Shown here: positions 43,582 through 52,621 of the stretch, piece by piece
How the letters are laid out: each line of letters starts with the position of its first letter
How positions within the stretch are numbered: position 1 is the stretch's first letter
NCBI RefSeq assembly: GCF_001267885.1
Contig: NZ_CP012382.1
Coordinates: 434,001-498,000, forward strand
Reading direction: 5' to 3'
Length of the DNA: 64,000 nucleotides
From: Streptomyces ambofaciens ATCC 23877
Lineage (GTDB): Bacteria; Actinomycetota; Actinomycetes; Streptomycetales; Streptomycetaceae
The notes under the pieces: generated by a model
Database searches by the model: none
Told to the model about the DNA's origin: nothing
Seen by the model: the letters and a program-made list of their open reading frames with translations, nothing else
Program-made: the position numbers and the translations under genes

Positions 43582-44511
43582 TCATGCGGTGGCCGGCACG
43601 GGGCTCGCGGACGTCAGCCACCGGAGCCAGCGCTCCGGATCGTCGGCGGCGAGCCGGATCTCGTCGCCGGCCGTGGTGCACAGCACGAGGACACTCCCCT
43701 CACCGGCGGGCCCGTACCCGGGCACGCGTTCCACCCCGGCCAGGTCCGTCGTCGCGAGCGCCAGCGCCGGCCGGGCGTCCACGGGCGACTTCCAGGTGAG
43801 CCGGCCGGCCGTGAGCCGGGCCCTTCCGCCGCGCCACAACGGGCCGGCCCTGCGCGGTTCCTCGTACCAGAGGTGTCCCTCGGCGATCGGCGGCTCCTCC
43901 TCGGTCGCGGCTGCGGCCGGGAGGGCCGGCGCGAGGCGCCCGGCGAGGGCCCGGACGAGCAGGTCGTGCAGGGCCTCCGGTTCCCTGGCGGAGAGCAGGT
44001 CCCGCCGGCCGTCGGCCGACGAGACCTCGAGGCGCAGGCGTTCCTCGCCGCCGACCGTCCGCTCCGGCTTCAGCCGGACCGAACCCACGGCGTCCAGCTC
44101 GGTCTGCCAGAGCACCTCCCTGGGCTCCTCGCGCAGCACGACGAGACGCTGGTCGGTGAGGTGGACGGTGCCGGGCCGCCAGCCGTGGTAGACGCCCTCG
44201 GTCAGCAGGTGGCCGCCGCTCATCCGGCGGACGATGCTCTCCCCCTCCCGCAGGTCGAGGGCGCGGCGGCCGGCGGAGCGCTCGGCCCAGGCGCGGGTGG
44301 CCTCGTCCCAGTTGCGCATCATGCCGTACTCCAGCATGGTCTCCATCCCGGCGATCGCCGCCCGCACCGAGACCCCGATCAGGGGGATGTCCGCGACCGC
44401 GACGATGAGGTCGAGGTGCAGGACCGCGCCCTTGTTGAGCAGCACCTCCACCAGGTCGTCCAGGGTCACTCTCGGCTCACGCGTGGGCCGCATCGGGGTC
44501 CGGTCAGTCAC
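43582..44511 (-). CDS. GvpA/GvpJ-like protein fused to two PH-like domains
   Basis: 309 residues. The first 75 hold a gas vesicle GvpA/J domain (VTLDDLVEVLLNKGAVLHLD, then IPLIGVSVRAAIAGMETML). The rest shows two copies of a PH/GRAM-like beta pattern: about 100-195 (GTVHLTDQRLVVLREEPREV) and about 215-305 (ARLTAGRLTWKSPVDARPAL). Such a fusion is not the usual 70-150 residue GvpA or GvpJ. The C-terminal domains could bind lipid or protein and anchor the structure. GTG at 44511 overlaps the upstream gene by 8 nt, so the two are coupled. Confidence 0.75.
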   Translation of the reverse strand: MTDRTPMRPTREPRVTLDDLVEVLLNKGAVLHLDLIVAVADIPLIGVSVRAAIAGMETMLEYGMMRNWDEATRAWAERSAGRRALDLREGESIVRRMSGGHLLTEGVYHGWRPGTVHLTDQRLVVLREEPREVLWQTELDAVGSVRLKPERTVGGEERLRLEVSSADGRRDLLSAREPEALHDLLVRALAGRLAPALPAAAATEEEPPIAEGHLWYEEPRRAGPLWRGGRARLTAGRLTWKSPVDARPALALATTDLAGVERVPGYGPAGEGSVLVLCTTAGDEIRLAADDPERWLRWLTSASPVPATA

Positions 44512-45061
44512 GCCGCTCGGCCTCTCGTTCGGCCTCGTCCCGTTCGCGGGCTCCGTCGCCCTCGACGTCCCCCTCGGCGTGGGCTTCCTGGCGGCCCGTC
44601 AGGGCGGCCTGCCCGGAGCCGTCCCGCAACTGGGCCTGCGCACTGCGCCAGCCGCACCACGGGCACCACTGGTCCAGCAACTGCTCGACGGGAACGCGCT
44701 TGCCGCACGCCGGGCAGGTCTCCTTCTCCTCCCGGGTCTCACGCCACGCGGCGGTCTCCGTGTCCGTGCCGGAAGGGAACTCGAGTCCGTAGCGGGCGGC
44801 CGTCTCGAAGGAGGCGAGGGCCGCACGCAACCGGATGCCCAGCAACTCGACCCCGGCGACCGAGACCATGATGTCCGCGTTGAGCACCAGGCCCTTGTCC
44901 AACAGGGTTTCCACCACGTGCGCGAGGCTTCCCTCGCCGTCCCGCCGGGGCTGCATGGGAGCCGCGCTCACAGCCGGCACCGTGCGGGCCGACGGCTCGC
45001 GTCCAGGGACGGCCGCGGGGAACCCGCCCTCATTCGGAGACCTTCCGGTAAAGCTGCTCAT
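44504..45061 (-). CDS. GvpA/GvpJ-like protein fused to a zinc ribbon
   Basis: 185 residues. A disordered N-terminus (about 1-45) is followed by a GvpA/J domain at about 45-95 (SLAHVVETLLDKGLVLNADI; VELLGIRLRAALASFE) and then a zinc ribbon with CPACGKRV and, 13 residues on, CPWCGWR (four Cys), with an acidic/basic tail. I know of no gas vesicle protein with a zinc ribbon as standard. It is the first gene of the operon; ATG at 45061 is chosen over 45097 because it follows a GGCGG-like site. Confidence 0.72.
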   Translation of the reverse strand: MSSFTGRSPNEGGFPAAVPGREPSARTVPAVSAAPMQPRRDGEGSLAHVVETLLDKGLVLNADIMVSVAGVELLGIRLRAALASFETAARYGLEFPSGTDTETAAWRETREEKETCPACGKRVPVEQLLDQWCPWCGWRSAQAQLRDGSGQAALTGRQEAHAEGDVEGDGARERDEAEREAERRD

Positions 45062-45196
45062 CCCAGCCGCCTTACCGGTCTTCCGGCATTCATACACCGT
45101 AAGGTGCCGGGTCGGTCGAGCTCACGCACCGACGGACCGACCGGCGCCGAGGGGTGAGCCAGGTCCCGCGCGACGACACGGCGGCCGACGGCCGCG

Positions 45197-45733
45197 CTAC
45201 TCGATCAGCGCGTCCGCGGCGATGACCACGAGCCCGATCAGCATGTCCATGAACCCCGCCCGGCAGGAGGACAGCCAGCCCAGTCCCGCGGTGCGCGCCG
45301 CCGAGACCCCGAGCACGAACAGGGCGACGGTGTTGAACAGCAGAGCCACGTCGACCGCCGTGTCCTCCGTCCACCACTCGGCGACCGCTCCGAGCAGGAG
45401 GCACACGGTGGGCAGTACGGCGGCCACCAGCGGCCACTCGGCCAGCACCGCCCGCGCTCTGCTCGGCCTGGCCGTCCCCGCTCCCGACGCGCGCTGGGCG
45501 ATGACGTGCGCGTACCCGTGGGCGGCACCCGACGCCAGCGCGGTGAGCAGGACCCACAGCGCGTCCTGCCCGGGATCGGCCTCCCCGCCCGGCACATCCA
45601 GCGCGGCCACCATGGCGCTGGCCAGCACCAGACCGTAGATGCCCCGGAACAGCCAGCGTTCGGCGAGCCTGGGGTGCAGGGCCCCTCGCGGTGCGGCGGG
45701 ATCGGGGCGGACGTCAGGGGCACGGTCGGGCAT
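45197..45733 (-). CDS. Small polytopic membrane protein, unknown
   Basis: 178 residues with about five hydrophobic segments (for example LFRGIYGLVLASAMVAAL and FMDMLIGLVVIAADALI). GAGG lies 7 nt before the ATG at 45733. A Ser/Arg-rich loop separates the second and third helices. No family is recognised. It precedes the gvp-like operon by 135 bp on the same strand but has its own ribosome site and probably its own promoter. Confidence 0.65.
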   Translation of the reverse strand: MPDRAPDVRPDPAAPRGALHPRLAERWLFRGIYGLVLASAMVAALDVPGGEADPGQDALWVLLTALASGAAHGYAHVIAQRASGAGTARPSRARAVLAEWPLVAAVLPTVCLLLGAVAEWWTEDTAVDVALLFNTVALFVLGVSAARTAGLGWLSSCRAGFMDMLIGLVVIAADALIE

Positions 45734-45978
45734 CGCATCGCCTCGGCGCGAAGGGGGACTGGGCCACCCCATGCTCACCCGCACGTCGCCGCCCGGGACG
45801 GCGCCACGCGGATCGAGTCGCTCACCGACACCGTCGCGCGTGGGATGGCCCGGGACAGCGCGTCCCCCGGACGTCAGCGGTGGCCCTGGGTCAGGGACAC
45901 GAGCGCCGCCCGAGCCGCGCCGCACACCGTCGGAGCGGCCGTCAGGAGGCAGACCGTGGTGCGGCGGACCGCGACGGG

Positions 45979-46584
45979 TCAGCGGCGATGGACGCTGACC
46001 GCGTAGCCGCCGCCCTCGTACGGGTCGGCGTCCCAGGTGGCGAAACGGTCCGTGAGGGTCAGGCCGGCCTCGGCGCAGTGCGCGTCGTAGTCCGCCAGGG
46101 TGAGACCGGGCGGCACCGGGAGGTGCTCCCGGTCCAGGCCGAAGCCGGCGACGAGGAGGCCGCCCGGGCGCAGGGCCCGGGACAGTGCGGCGGCCACGGC
46201 CGCCTCGGTACCCGGGGCGAGGAGGGGGAAGACGTTGCCCGCGGCGACGACGAGGTCGAAACCGGGGGCGATCCCCGCAGCGGCCGGATCGAAGTCCGAC
46301 AGGTCGGCCTGGACCCAGGTCAGCTGCGGGGCGGCTCGACGCGCCACGGCCAGCATGGAGGCGTCCTGGTCCACGCCCGCACCGTCGTACCCGAGTTCGG
46401 CGAGTTGTACCAGGACCCGCCCGGTGCCGCACCCGGCGTCCAGCACGCGCGATCCCGGAGGCACCAGCGTGGCGCACAGGCGCGCCTCGCCGTGTACGTC
46501 CTCACCTCGTTCGGCGAGTTCCGCGAAACGAGCGGCGTACCGCTCGCCGGACCCGCCGCCGGTCAGCTGCTCCCATCGGTTCAT
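45979..46584 (-). CDS. SAM-dependent methyltransferase
   Basis: 201-residue class I methyltransferase. Motif I is VLDAGCGTGRVLVQLAELG, followed by an acidic GVDQDASML and motif IV FDLVVAAGNVF. Substrate unknown. ATG at 46584 has only a weak ribosome site. It lies 46 bp downstream of the DUF5133 gene on the same strand and may be co-transcribed with it. Confidence 0.85.
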   Translation of the reverse strand: MNRWEQLTGGGSGERYAARFAELAERGEDVHGEARLCATLVPPGSRVLDAGCGTGRVLVQLAELGYDGAGVDQDASMLAVARRAAPQLTWVQADLSDFDPAAAGIAPGFDLVVAAGNVFPLLAPGTEAAVAAALSRALRPGGLLVAGFGLDREHLPVPPGLTLADYDAHCAEAGLTLTDRFATWDADPYEGGGYAVSVHRR

Positions 46585-46630
46585 GGCGGGAAGCCTATGC
46601 CCGCCCGGCCGTGGCCCACCCGGCCGTGGC

Positions 46631-46873
46631 CTATGCGGCCAGTGCCTCGTCCTCGCGGGAGACGCTCGTACGGTCGGCGTACTGCTCGAGCAGGGCATCG
46701 GCCGTGCGCAGAGCCTCCTCGGCCGTGCGGGCCCCGGTCATCACGCACAGCGTGTACGTGGTGTCCTCGAGCGTCCTGCTGGTCAGGCCGGTGGGGCACA
46801 CGTCGTGTTCGATGCGCGCCTGAGCGAACCGGGCCAGGACCGAGCGCAGTTCCTTCTCCGCCGGAATGATCAT
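46631..46873 (-). CDS. DUF5133 protein
   Basis: 80 residues of the Streptomyces DUF5133 family (opening MIIPAEKELRSVLARFAQAR, then TYTLCVMTGARTAEEALRTAD). Function unknown; members are small, often near stress and regulatory genes. AGGGGAG lies about 10 nt upstream. It is divergent from the SigB-family gene across a 260-bp control region. Confidence 0.85.
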   Translation of the reverse strand: MIIPAEKELRSVLARFAQARIEHDVCPTGLTSRTLEDTTYTLCVMTGARTAEEALRTADALLEQYADRTSVSREDEALAA

Positions 46874-47058
46874 TGTGGTGCGTCTCCCCTCACAAACCCC
46901 GCCAGTAACGGCCTCATGGCGCCCGACGGCCACGATCGGGACCGGTGCGTGTCAGGCAGAACACCGAATGCCCCACGCCGACAGGTCTACACCCCCCGTT
47001 CCGTGTACCTGGAGGCGCCGGGTGGCGCGGCGTATGAAAAAGTTCTCCGCACGGCCTT

Positions 47059-47083
47059 GCATACACCCCGAGACCGGGGGTAT
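47059..47083 (+). promoter_or_regulatory. SigB-type promoter of the sigma gene
   Basis: GCAT (47059-47062), 15 bases, then GGGTAT (47078-47083), 51 bp before the ATG. This fits the Streptomyces SigB consensus GNNT-N14-16-GGGTAC/T and implies that the sigma factor activates its own gene. Confidence 0.7.
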
Positions 47084-47133
47084 TGGCCGAGTCGCTGCTG
47101 ACGAGCAGGCAGTTCGAACAGGGAGGGCCCATC

Positions 47134-47979
47134 ATGGCGACGATGACCGCAGGGATCACCGAGCACACCACCACGGGCATGCCGGAGGTGGCGGACCCGT
47201 CCAAGGTGGCGCCCAAGGACGCGCGGGAGTTGTCGAAGCTCTTCTTCCAGCAGCTGTCGGTCCTCGAAGAGGGCACGCCCGAATACCAGTACGCGCGCAA
47301 CACGCTGATCGAGATGAACATGTCCCTGGTCCGCTTCGCGGCCGGCCGCTTCCGCAGCCGCGGACCGGAGGAGATGGAGGACATCGTCCAGGTCGGCATG
47401 ATCGGCCTGATCAAGGCCATCGACCGGTTCGAGCTCACCCGCGAGGTCGAGTTCACCTCCTTCGCCGTGCCCTACATCGTCGGCGAGATCAAGCGGTTCT
47501 TCCGTGACACCTCCTGGGCCGTCCACGTGCCCCGCCGCCTCCAGGAGGCCCGCGTCCAGCTGGCCCGGGCCACCGAGGAGCTGCGCAGCCGACTGGGCCG
47601 CAACCCCACCACCAAGGAACTGTCCGAGCTGATGAGCCTGCCGGAGGACGAGGTCGTCGAGGCCCGCCTGGCCGCCAACGGCTACAACTCCGCCTCCCTG
47701 GACGCGGCCATCAGCGGCAGCGAGGACGGCGAGTCCGCCCTGGCCGACTTCATCGGCGCCGAGGACACCGCACTCGCCCTGGTCGAGGACTTCCACGCGC
47801 TCGCCCCGATGATCGCCGAGCTCGACGAGCGCGACCGTCAGATCATCCACTGGCGGTTCGTGGAGGAGCTCACCCAGAAGGACATCGGCGAGCGCCTCGG
47901 CGTCTCCCAGATGCACGTCTCCCGGCTGATCTCGCGCCTGCTGGCCCGCCTGCGCGAAGGCATGCTCAGCGCGGCCTGA
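47134..47979 (+). CDS. SigB/SigF-family stress sigma factor
   Basis: 281 residues with regions 2, 3 and 4: EMEDIVQVGMIGLIKAIDRF and TSFAVPYIVGEIKRFFRDTS (region 2), NPTTKELSELMSLPEDEV (region 3) and DIGERLGVSQMHVSRLISRL (region 4 HTH). It belongs to the general or osmotic stress sigma group controlled by partner switching. GGGAGG lies 7 nt before the ATG. It is the sigma of a local set of kinase-like, STAS and phosphatase genes, although which HATPase protein binds it cannot be read from sequence. Confidence 0.93.
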   Translation: MATMTAGITEHTTTGMPEVADPSKVAPKDARELSKLFFQQLSVLEEGTPEYQYARNTLIEMNMSLVRFAAGRFRSRGPEEMEDIVQVGMIGLIKAIDRFELTREVEFTSFAVPYIVGEIKRFFRDTSWAVHVPRRLQEARVQLARATEELRSRLGRNPTTKELSELMSLPEDEVVEARLAANGYNSASLDAAISGSEDGESALADFIGAEDTALALVEDFHALAPMIAELDERDRQIIHWRFVEELTQKDIGERLGVSQMHVSRLISRLLARLREGMLSAA

Positions 47980-48136
47980 GGCGAGGGCCCCTCACCGTGG
48001 GCACACCGGGGCGGCGGGCACCGCTCCCTCGCCGGGTGAAAGGCAGTGGCCGGCGGAAAGCGGAACTATCGTAGGAGCGGCTAATGTTCCGGCGGCGCGG
48101 GAGACGTCGGCGCGCAGCGCATCACGCGGGGGTAAC

Positions 48137-48604
48137 GTGGCGATTGACATGGGTGGGTCCGGGCTGAACGGTCCGTCGATACGGCGGGCGCCGGACGGCG
48201 CGGAGGCGGGTCCGCAAGGACTCTCGACGACGTTCCGGCGGGAGACCTTGCGGATCGCCGAGGCCCGTCGCGTCGCGGCCGAGTACCTCGCCGCCTCCCA
48301 GCGAGGCCGCGATCACGCCTTGCCCGAAAGGACGGCCGACGCCGTCCAGCTGGTGGTGAGCGAGCTCATCACCAACGCGGTGAAATACGGGCGCGGGCTC
48401 ATCGAACTGACCCTGGCGCGGACGGACGACACGCTGACCGTCACCGTGCGGGACGGCGGCACCACGCTTCCGGTCACCAGGCCCGCCGATCCCGGCCGGG
48501 TGGGCCAGCACGGGCTGGAGATCGTGGCCGCCTTGAGCCAGGCCGTAGAGATCCGGCGCGAGGCGTCGGGCAAGCGCGTCACGGCGCTGATCGCGCTCCG
48601 TTGA
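48137..48604 (+). CDS. RsbW-like HATPase anti-sigma factor
   Basis: 155 residues with a single HATPase_c_2 domain: the N box ELITNAVKYG, the D box VRDGGTTLP and a G-rich VGQHGLEIV. Such proteins bind sigma factors or phosphorylate STAS antagonists. The first 30 residues are disordered. GTG at 48137 has a GGGGG site just upstream; ATG at 48149 is an alternative. It follows the SigB-family gene by 157 bp on the same strand and is the closest candidate anti-sigma. Confidence 0.82.
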   Translation: MAIDMGGSGLNGPSIRRAPDGAEAGPQGLSTTFRRETLRIAEARRVAAEYLAASQRGRDHALPERTADAVQLVVSELITNAVKYGRGLIELTLARTDDTLTVTVRDGGTTLPVTRPADPGRVGQHGLEIVAALSQAVEIRREASGKRVTALIALR

Positions 48605-48649
48605 CCCCCGCGGTGGCCGGCCCCCGTCCGCCGGACGGCGCCGGCCCCC

Positions 48650-49621
48650 TCATCCGAGGCCGACGTGAAGCCGTACGGTCGTGCTGTTCTGACCCGTGTG
48701 CACCTCGAGCAGGTCGCACAACTGGCGCACCACCCACATGCCGTGCCCGGACTGACGCTGCGGGTCGGGAGGCAGATATCCCACGTACCAGTCGGAGTCG
48801 TTGTCGCCGCTGCTGGTGACGTCGCACACCACACGCCGGCCCGCGCGTCGGACCACCAGTTCACCGGCGCCTCCGCCGTGCTGGACCGCGTTGGTGGCCA
48901 CCTCGTTGACCGCGAAGACCAGACGCCGGATCCCGTCCTCGGACAGACCCATCCGGGCGGCGGACTCGGCAACCTCGGCCCGCACGGCCGACAGGTCGGT
49001 TCCGAAGCGCATGACGATGCCTCCGTCGTCCGTGCCCAAGGGCTGGAGCGGCCGTCGCCAGCCGCCCTCGGCCGTCGGAGCCACGTAATGGTCACTGGGC
49101 AGGACGGTCGCCGCCACCTCTATCACCGGGTGGGTCCGGCGGGCGTCGGCCACCACGCCCTCCGGCAGGACGCGCGTGTCGTACGGACAGACGATCCAGG
49201 CCGGACAGTCGGCGAAGGCCACGTTGATGGCGGCCTCGTAGCGGGTCCACTCGGCCGTCTCCAGCGCGTCCCTGGAAGTCCAGACGGGCTCACCGATGAC
49301 GCGTACCCGTCGGTGCCCTCCGGTGCCGGTGAGCCGGTCCACGTACCGGTAGTAGTCGCCCAGCGTGCGACCGGGGGTGCGGTACCACTCGTCGGCGTCC
49401 GCGAACTCGATGTGGGCGGACGCCCCGTCGAGGGCCTGGTGCAACAGGTCCGTGTTGCGCAGTGTGGTGACCGCCAGCACGGCGTCGCCCTGCTCCAGTC
49501 CGTCCAGGCAGAACGGCACCGTCGCGGCGAGGAACTCGTCGTCACTGCCGTAGACCAACGCCTGGTGGGCGAGGCTGCCGCCGTGCGGGGGCGGCGGGTC
49601 CACGGTGAGCGTCTCGGTCAC
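48650..49621 (-). CDS. MEDS-domain HATPase anti-sigma/kinase
   Basis: 323 residues: an N-terminal MEDS sensory domain (about 1-185, HQALVYGSDDEFLAATVPFC; VRVIGEPVW) and a C-terminal HATPase_c_2 domain (about 200-322, VFAVNEVATNAVQHGG and SGHGMWVVRQL). MEDS domains resemble DcmR and may sense small hydrophobic or redox signals. GTG at 49621 overlaps the upstream MEDS-STAS gene by 4 nt, so kinase and antagonist are made together with the same sensor domain. Confidence 0.88.
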   Translation of the reverse strand: MTETLTVDPPPPHGGSLAHQALVYGSDDEFLAATVPFCLDGLEQGDAVLAVTTLRNTDLLHQALDGASAHIEFADADEWYRTPGRTLGDYYRYVDRLTGTGGHRRVRVIGEPVWTSRDALETAEWTRYEAAINVAFADCPAWIVCPYDTRVLPEGVVADARRTHPVIEVAATVLPSDHYVAPTAEGGWRRPLQPLGTDDGGIVMRFGTDLSAVRAEVAESAARMGLSEDGIRRLVFAVNEVATNAVQHGGGAGELVVRRAGRRVVCDVTSSGDNDSDWYVGYLPPDPQRQSGHGMWVVRQLCDLLEVHTGQNSTTVRLHVGLG

Positions 49622-50511
49622 GCGGTGGCCCTCCGCGGGGTGACGACCAGGGCGGGGGTCTCGTCGAAGCCGACCATGGTGATCACCTGGCAGAGCAGAG
49701 GTGCCAGTTCCACCACGTGGAGACGTCGGCCCGGCTCCAGCCCGGCCGCGCGCCGGGACAGGACGCGGACCCCGGCGAGGTCGATGAACTCCAGTTCCGT
49801 CATGTCCACCCGGATGTCGCCCGGCCAGGTCAGCGCCGCGTCCAGCGCCGCGGCGAGGGCGTGCGTGGTGCGGTGGTCGACACTGCCGGCCACGCGCAGC
49901 GCGCGGTGCCCTTCGTGGAACGAGGGGAGCAGTCGGAGCGTGCCGTCGTCATGGAGAGGCTGAGCCTCCACCGCTCCGGGGTGGCACCGGTCGAATCCGT
50001 CCAGCTGCGTGCTGGTGAAGCGGCGCGCGTCGTACTGGCAGATGGCGGACGCCTTCTGGCCGGCGAAGACCGAGTTGACCTTGGTCTCGTACTCGCCGAG
50101 CCGGTCGGCGCCGGGAACGGCACGCAGGGCCCAGCCCATCTCACCGCTCACCCGGAACCCGGTGTAGCCGCCGGCCAGCGACTCCCTGACCTCGCGCCGC
50201 AGCACGGTCACCATGTCGTCGGCGTCGAACGAACCGGCCGCCAGGTAGGTCTCGTCGGCCGTGGTCACCACCAGCTGCCCCGTCTTCAGCGCGGGCCCGG
50301 GATCGACACCCGCCTCGCTCAGCCAGCCGAGGACCTCTGCCGGGGTGCACTGGTCGGCGAAGTACATGACCCGCTCGCCGCGCTCGATTCCGGCGGACAC
50401 GTAGGCCGTGACCACCCGGCGCTGCTCGTCGTCATCGGCGAACGCCAGGCACAGGTGATCACCGTGATCCATGTCCCGGACCCGGCGTTCCGTACGCTCG
50501 TGTGTGAGCAC
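49618..50511 (-). CDS. MEDS-STAS anti-sigma factor antagonist
   Basis: 297 residues: a MEDS domain at about 10-180 (GDHLCLAFADDDEQRRVVTA; GFRVSGEMGWA) and a STAS domain at about 195-290 (IRVDMTELEFIDLAGVRVLS). The usual phospho-Ser/Thr site (D-S/T-x-G) reads DLAGV here, so the phosphorylated residue is missing and regulation may be through the MEDS domain. GTG at 50511 follows GGGG by 6 nt; the longer frame begins inside the ribosome site. It is paired with the MEDS-HATPase gene. Confidence 0.85.
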   Translation of the reverse strand: MLTHERTERRVRDMDHGDHLCLAFADDDEQRRVVTAYVSAGIERGERVMYFADQCTPAEVLGWLSEAGVDPGPALKTGQLVVTTADETYLAAGSFDADDMVTVLRREVRESLAGGYTGFRVSGEMGWALRAVPGADRLGEYETKVNSVFAGQKASAICQYDARRFTSTQLDGFDRCHPGAVEAQPLHDDGTLRLLPSFHEGHRALRVAGSVDHRTTHALAAALDAALTWPGDIRVDMTELEFIDLAGVRVLSRRAAGLEPGRRLHVVELAPLLCQVITMVGFDETPALVVTPRRATA

Positions 50512-50670
50512 TGCGGTCCCCAACCCCTCCCCCACCGCTCCGATCGGCCAAGGCCCCCGCCCCCCACGCCTCGTGCGGCTGGACGTGTGTACCGGCCAGT
50601 CTAGTCCGTTCCCGGTCCGCCGGCACCGTCCCCGTCCTGCCGGCGCAGGACCGGGAGGGGCCGGCCCCGG

Positions 50671-51030
50671 TCACCGTCCCAGGGCGGCGATGGCCGCCGC
50701 GGTGGTGGGGTGGAAGGTGAAGACCTGATCGAGCCCAACGACGGTGAAGACCCGCATCTGGTCCGGATTGACCCCGGCCAGGCTGAGCGGAGAGCCGGTC
50801 GCCTGAGACCTCTGGTAGGCGCCGATGAGCACGGTGATGCCCGTGGAGTCGCAGTAGGTGAGGGCGGACAGGTCGATGACCACGCCGCCGTCGTCGAAGG
50901 GGGCGTCGTTGACCGCGTGGGTCAGGAGCTGGGCGGTGTGGTGGTCCAGCTCCCCCGACACCTCCAGGACGAAGGTTCCCGACGGGGTCGCGTGCGGGGT
51001 GACGGTCAACAGGTGTTCGGAGTCGGTCAC
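50671..51030 (-). CDS. STAS anti-sigma factor antagonist
   Basis: 119-residue single STAS domain (RsbV-like) with an intact phosphorylation motif YCDSTGITVL at about residue 62. Dephosphorylated forms free the sigma factor from its HATPase. GTG at 51030 overlaps the upstream PP2C gene by 4 nt, giving a phosphatase-antagonist pair. Confidence 0.9.
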   Translation of the reverse strand: MTDSEHLLTVTPHATPSGTFVLEVSGELDHHTAQLLTHAVNDAPFDDGGVVIDLSALTYCDSTGITVLIGAYQRSQATGSPLSLAGVNPDQMRVFTVVGLDQVFTFHPTTAAAIAALGR

Positions 51031-52343
51031 CGGTTCTCCTGGGGGCGGGGTTCGATGGGTGCGGGTACGGACAGCGCGAGGACGGCGGTGTCGTCACTGA
51101 CACCCTCGCCCAGGCGCTCCAACAGCGCCTCGACCGACTGCAGCAGTTCCTCGGCGGTGCGCGGGGCCGTCTCGGTCAGATGACGGGTCAGACCGTCCTC
51201 GTCGAGCATGGTGCCGTCCGACGTGCGCGCCTCGGTGAGGCCGTCCGTGTACAGCAGGAGGCATTCACCCGGGAGGAGCCGTGTGGTGTTCTGCACGAAC
51301 TGGGGGTCGGGCAGCATGCCGACGAGCTGGCCCCCTGCCGTCGAGATCGCCTGCACGGTTCCGTCGGCGCGCACGGCGAGGGTGGAGGGGTGTCCGCCGC
51401 CGGCCAGCGTGATGGCGTGGGAGCCGTCGGGCAGGGGCTGGAGCACGCCGAAGACCGCGGTGCAGTAGCGCGGGTCACTGCCCTGGTACTCCCCCTTGAG
51501 GACGACGTCCAGGTTGGCGAGCGCGGCGCACGGGTCCGGGTCGTAGATGGCGGCCGCGCGCAGCGTGTAGCGGGTCAGCGAGGTCAGCGCCGCGGCGTCC
51601 GCCCCCTTGCCGCACACGTCGCCCAGGAAGAACGCCCACCGGCCGTCGTCCAGGGGGAACAGATCGTAGAAGTCGCCGCCCACCTCGTCCGGTGAGGCCG
51701 TGTGGTAGGCCGCCGCCACCTGGAGGCCGGGGACGTCGGGCAGGGCGGGCGGCAGGAGCGTGCGTTGCAGGGCTCGCGCGAGACGCTCCGCCTCCGCGCG
51801 CCGTTCGCGTTCGGCCGCGACGGTGCGCATGGCCGACAGCCGCAGCTCCAGCTCGTCCATGACGAGCGCGGCCAGGTCCCGCAGGGCCTCGAGCTGGTCG
51901 TCGGTGGGTTTGCGGGGCCGGGTGTCCAGGACGTCCACGGTGCCCAGGCGTTGTCCGTCGGCCGTGGTGATCGGTGCGGCGGCGTAGAAGCGGACACCGA
52001 GATCACCGCGGACCAGGGGGTGGGCGAACGCGCGGCTGTCGGCGTCGGTGTCGGTCACCACGTAGGGCTCGCCGTGGAGGATGGCGGAGGCGCTCAGCCC
52101 GGGCGCGCGGTCGGTCTCGGTGACGCCGCCGAGGCCGTGGGCGGCCTTGAACCACACGCGGTCGGTGTCGACGATCGCCACGGTGGCCATGGGCGCGTCG
52201 AAGAGGCGTGCCGCCAGGGACGCGATCCGGTCGAAGGCGCCGTCGGGCGGTGTGTCCAGTACCTGGTAGCGGCGGACGGCGGCCAGCCGCGCCTCCTCGG
52301 CGGCCGGTAGCGCCGGGCCGGCCTGTACGGGGCTCGCCGTCAT
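51027..52343 (-). CDS. GAF-PP2C (SpoIIE/RsbU-type) phosphatase
   Basis: 438 residues: a GAF domain at about 15-170 (ARLAAVRRYQVLDTPPDGAF, then HGEPYVVTDTD) and a SpoIIE-type PP2C domain at about 200-430 (DEVGGDFYDLF and LGDVCGKGADAA for metal binding, SDDTAVLAL at the end). It dephosphorylates STAS antagonists and so activates sigma. ATG at 52343 has AGGGGAG directly upstream. It is co-transcribed with the STAS gene it probably acts on. Confidence 0.92.
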   Translation of the reverse strand: MTASPVQAGPALPAAEEARLAAVRRYQVLDTPPDGAFDRIASLAARLFDAPMATVAIVDTDRVWFKAAHGLGGVTETDRAPGLSASAILHGEPYVVTDTDADSRAFAHPLVRGDLGVRFYAAAPITTADGQRLGTVDVLDTRPRKPTDDQLEALRDLAALVMDELELRLSAMRTVAAERERRAEAERLARALQRTLLPPALPDVPGLQVAAAYHTASPDEVGGDFYDLFPLDDGRWAFFLGDVCGKGADAAALTSLTRYTLRAAAIYDPDPCAALANLDVVLKGEYQGSDPRYCTAVFGVLQPLPDGSHAITLAGGGHPSTLAVRADGTVQAISTAGGQLVGMLPDPQFVQNTTRLLPGECLLLYTDGLTEARTSDGTMLDEDGLTRHLTETAPRTAEELLQSVEALLERLGEGVSDDTAVLALSVPAPIEPRPQENR

Positions 52344-52393
52344 CGTCTCCCCTGCTCGTCGTCTCCGGCCGGCTGTGGCCGTCCGGGCGGTGG

Positions 52394-52416
52394 GTACCCG
52401 GCCGGCTGGCTTATCC
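52394..52416 (-). promoter_or_regulatory. Possible SigB-type promoter for the PP2C operon
   Basis: On the minus strand GGAT (52416-52413), 13 bases and GGGTAC (52399-52394) precede the phosphatase ATG by about 50 bp. The spacing is one short of the usual 14-16, so this is tentative. Confidence 0.35.
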
Positions 52417-52621
52417 TACGAAGTCGTCGCACGTGGTGGGCAGGCCCCCGGGCTTTTCCGCAGGACGCGGCAGTGGCAGTGGCGGTGCAGGTGCCTTCCC
52501 CCGGTGTTGCCCTCGGGCGGCGGTGGGCGGTGGGCGGTCGGCAAGGAGTCGGGCGGGAGTCGGCGGGCCGTGGGACCGGCGGGCTCGGCTGCCTGCCGGC
52601 GGCGTGAGGGAAGGGTGACCG

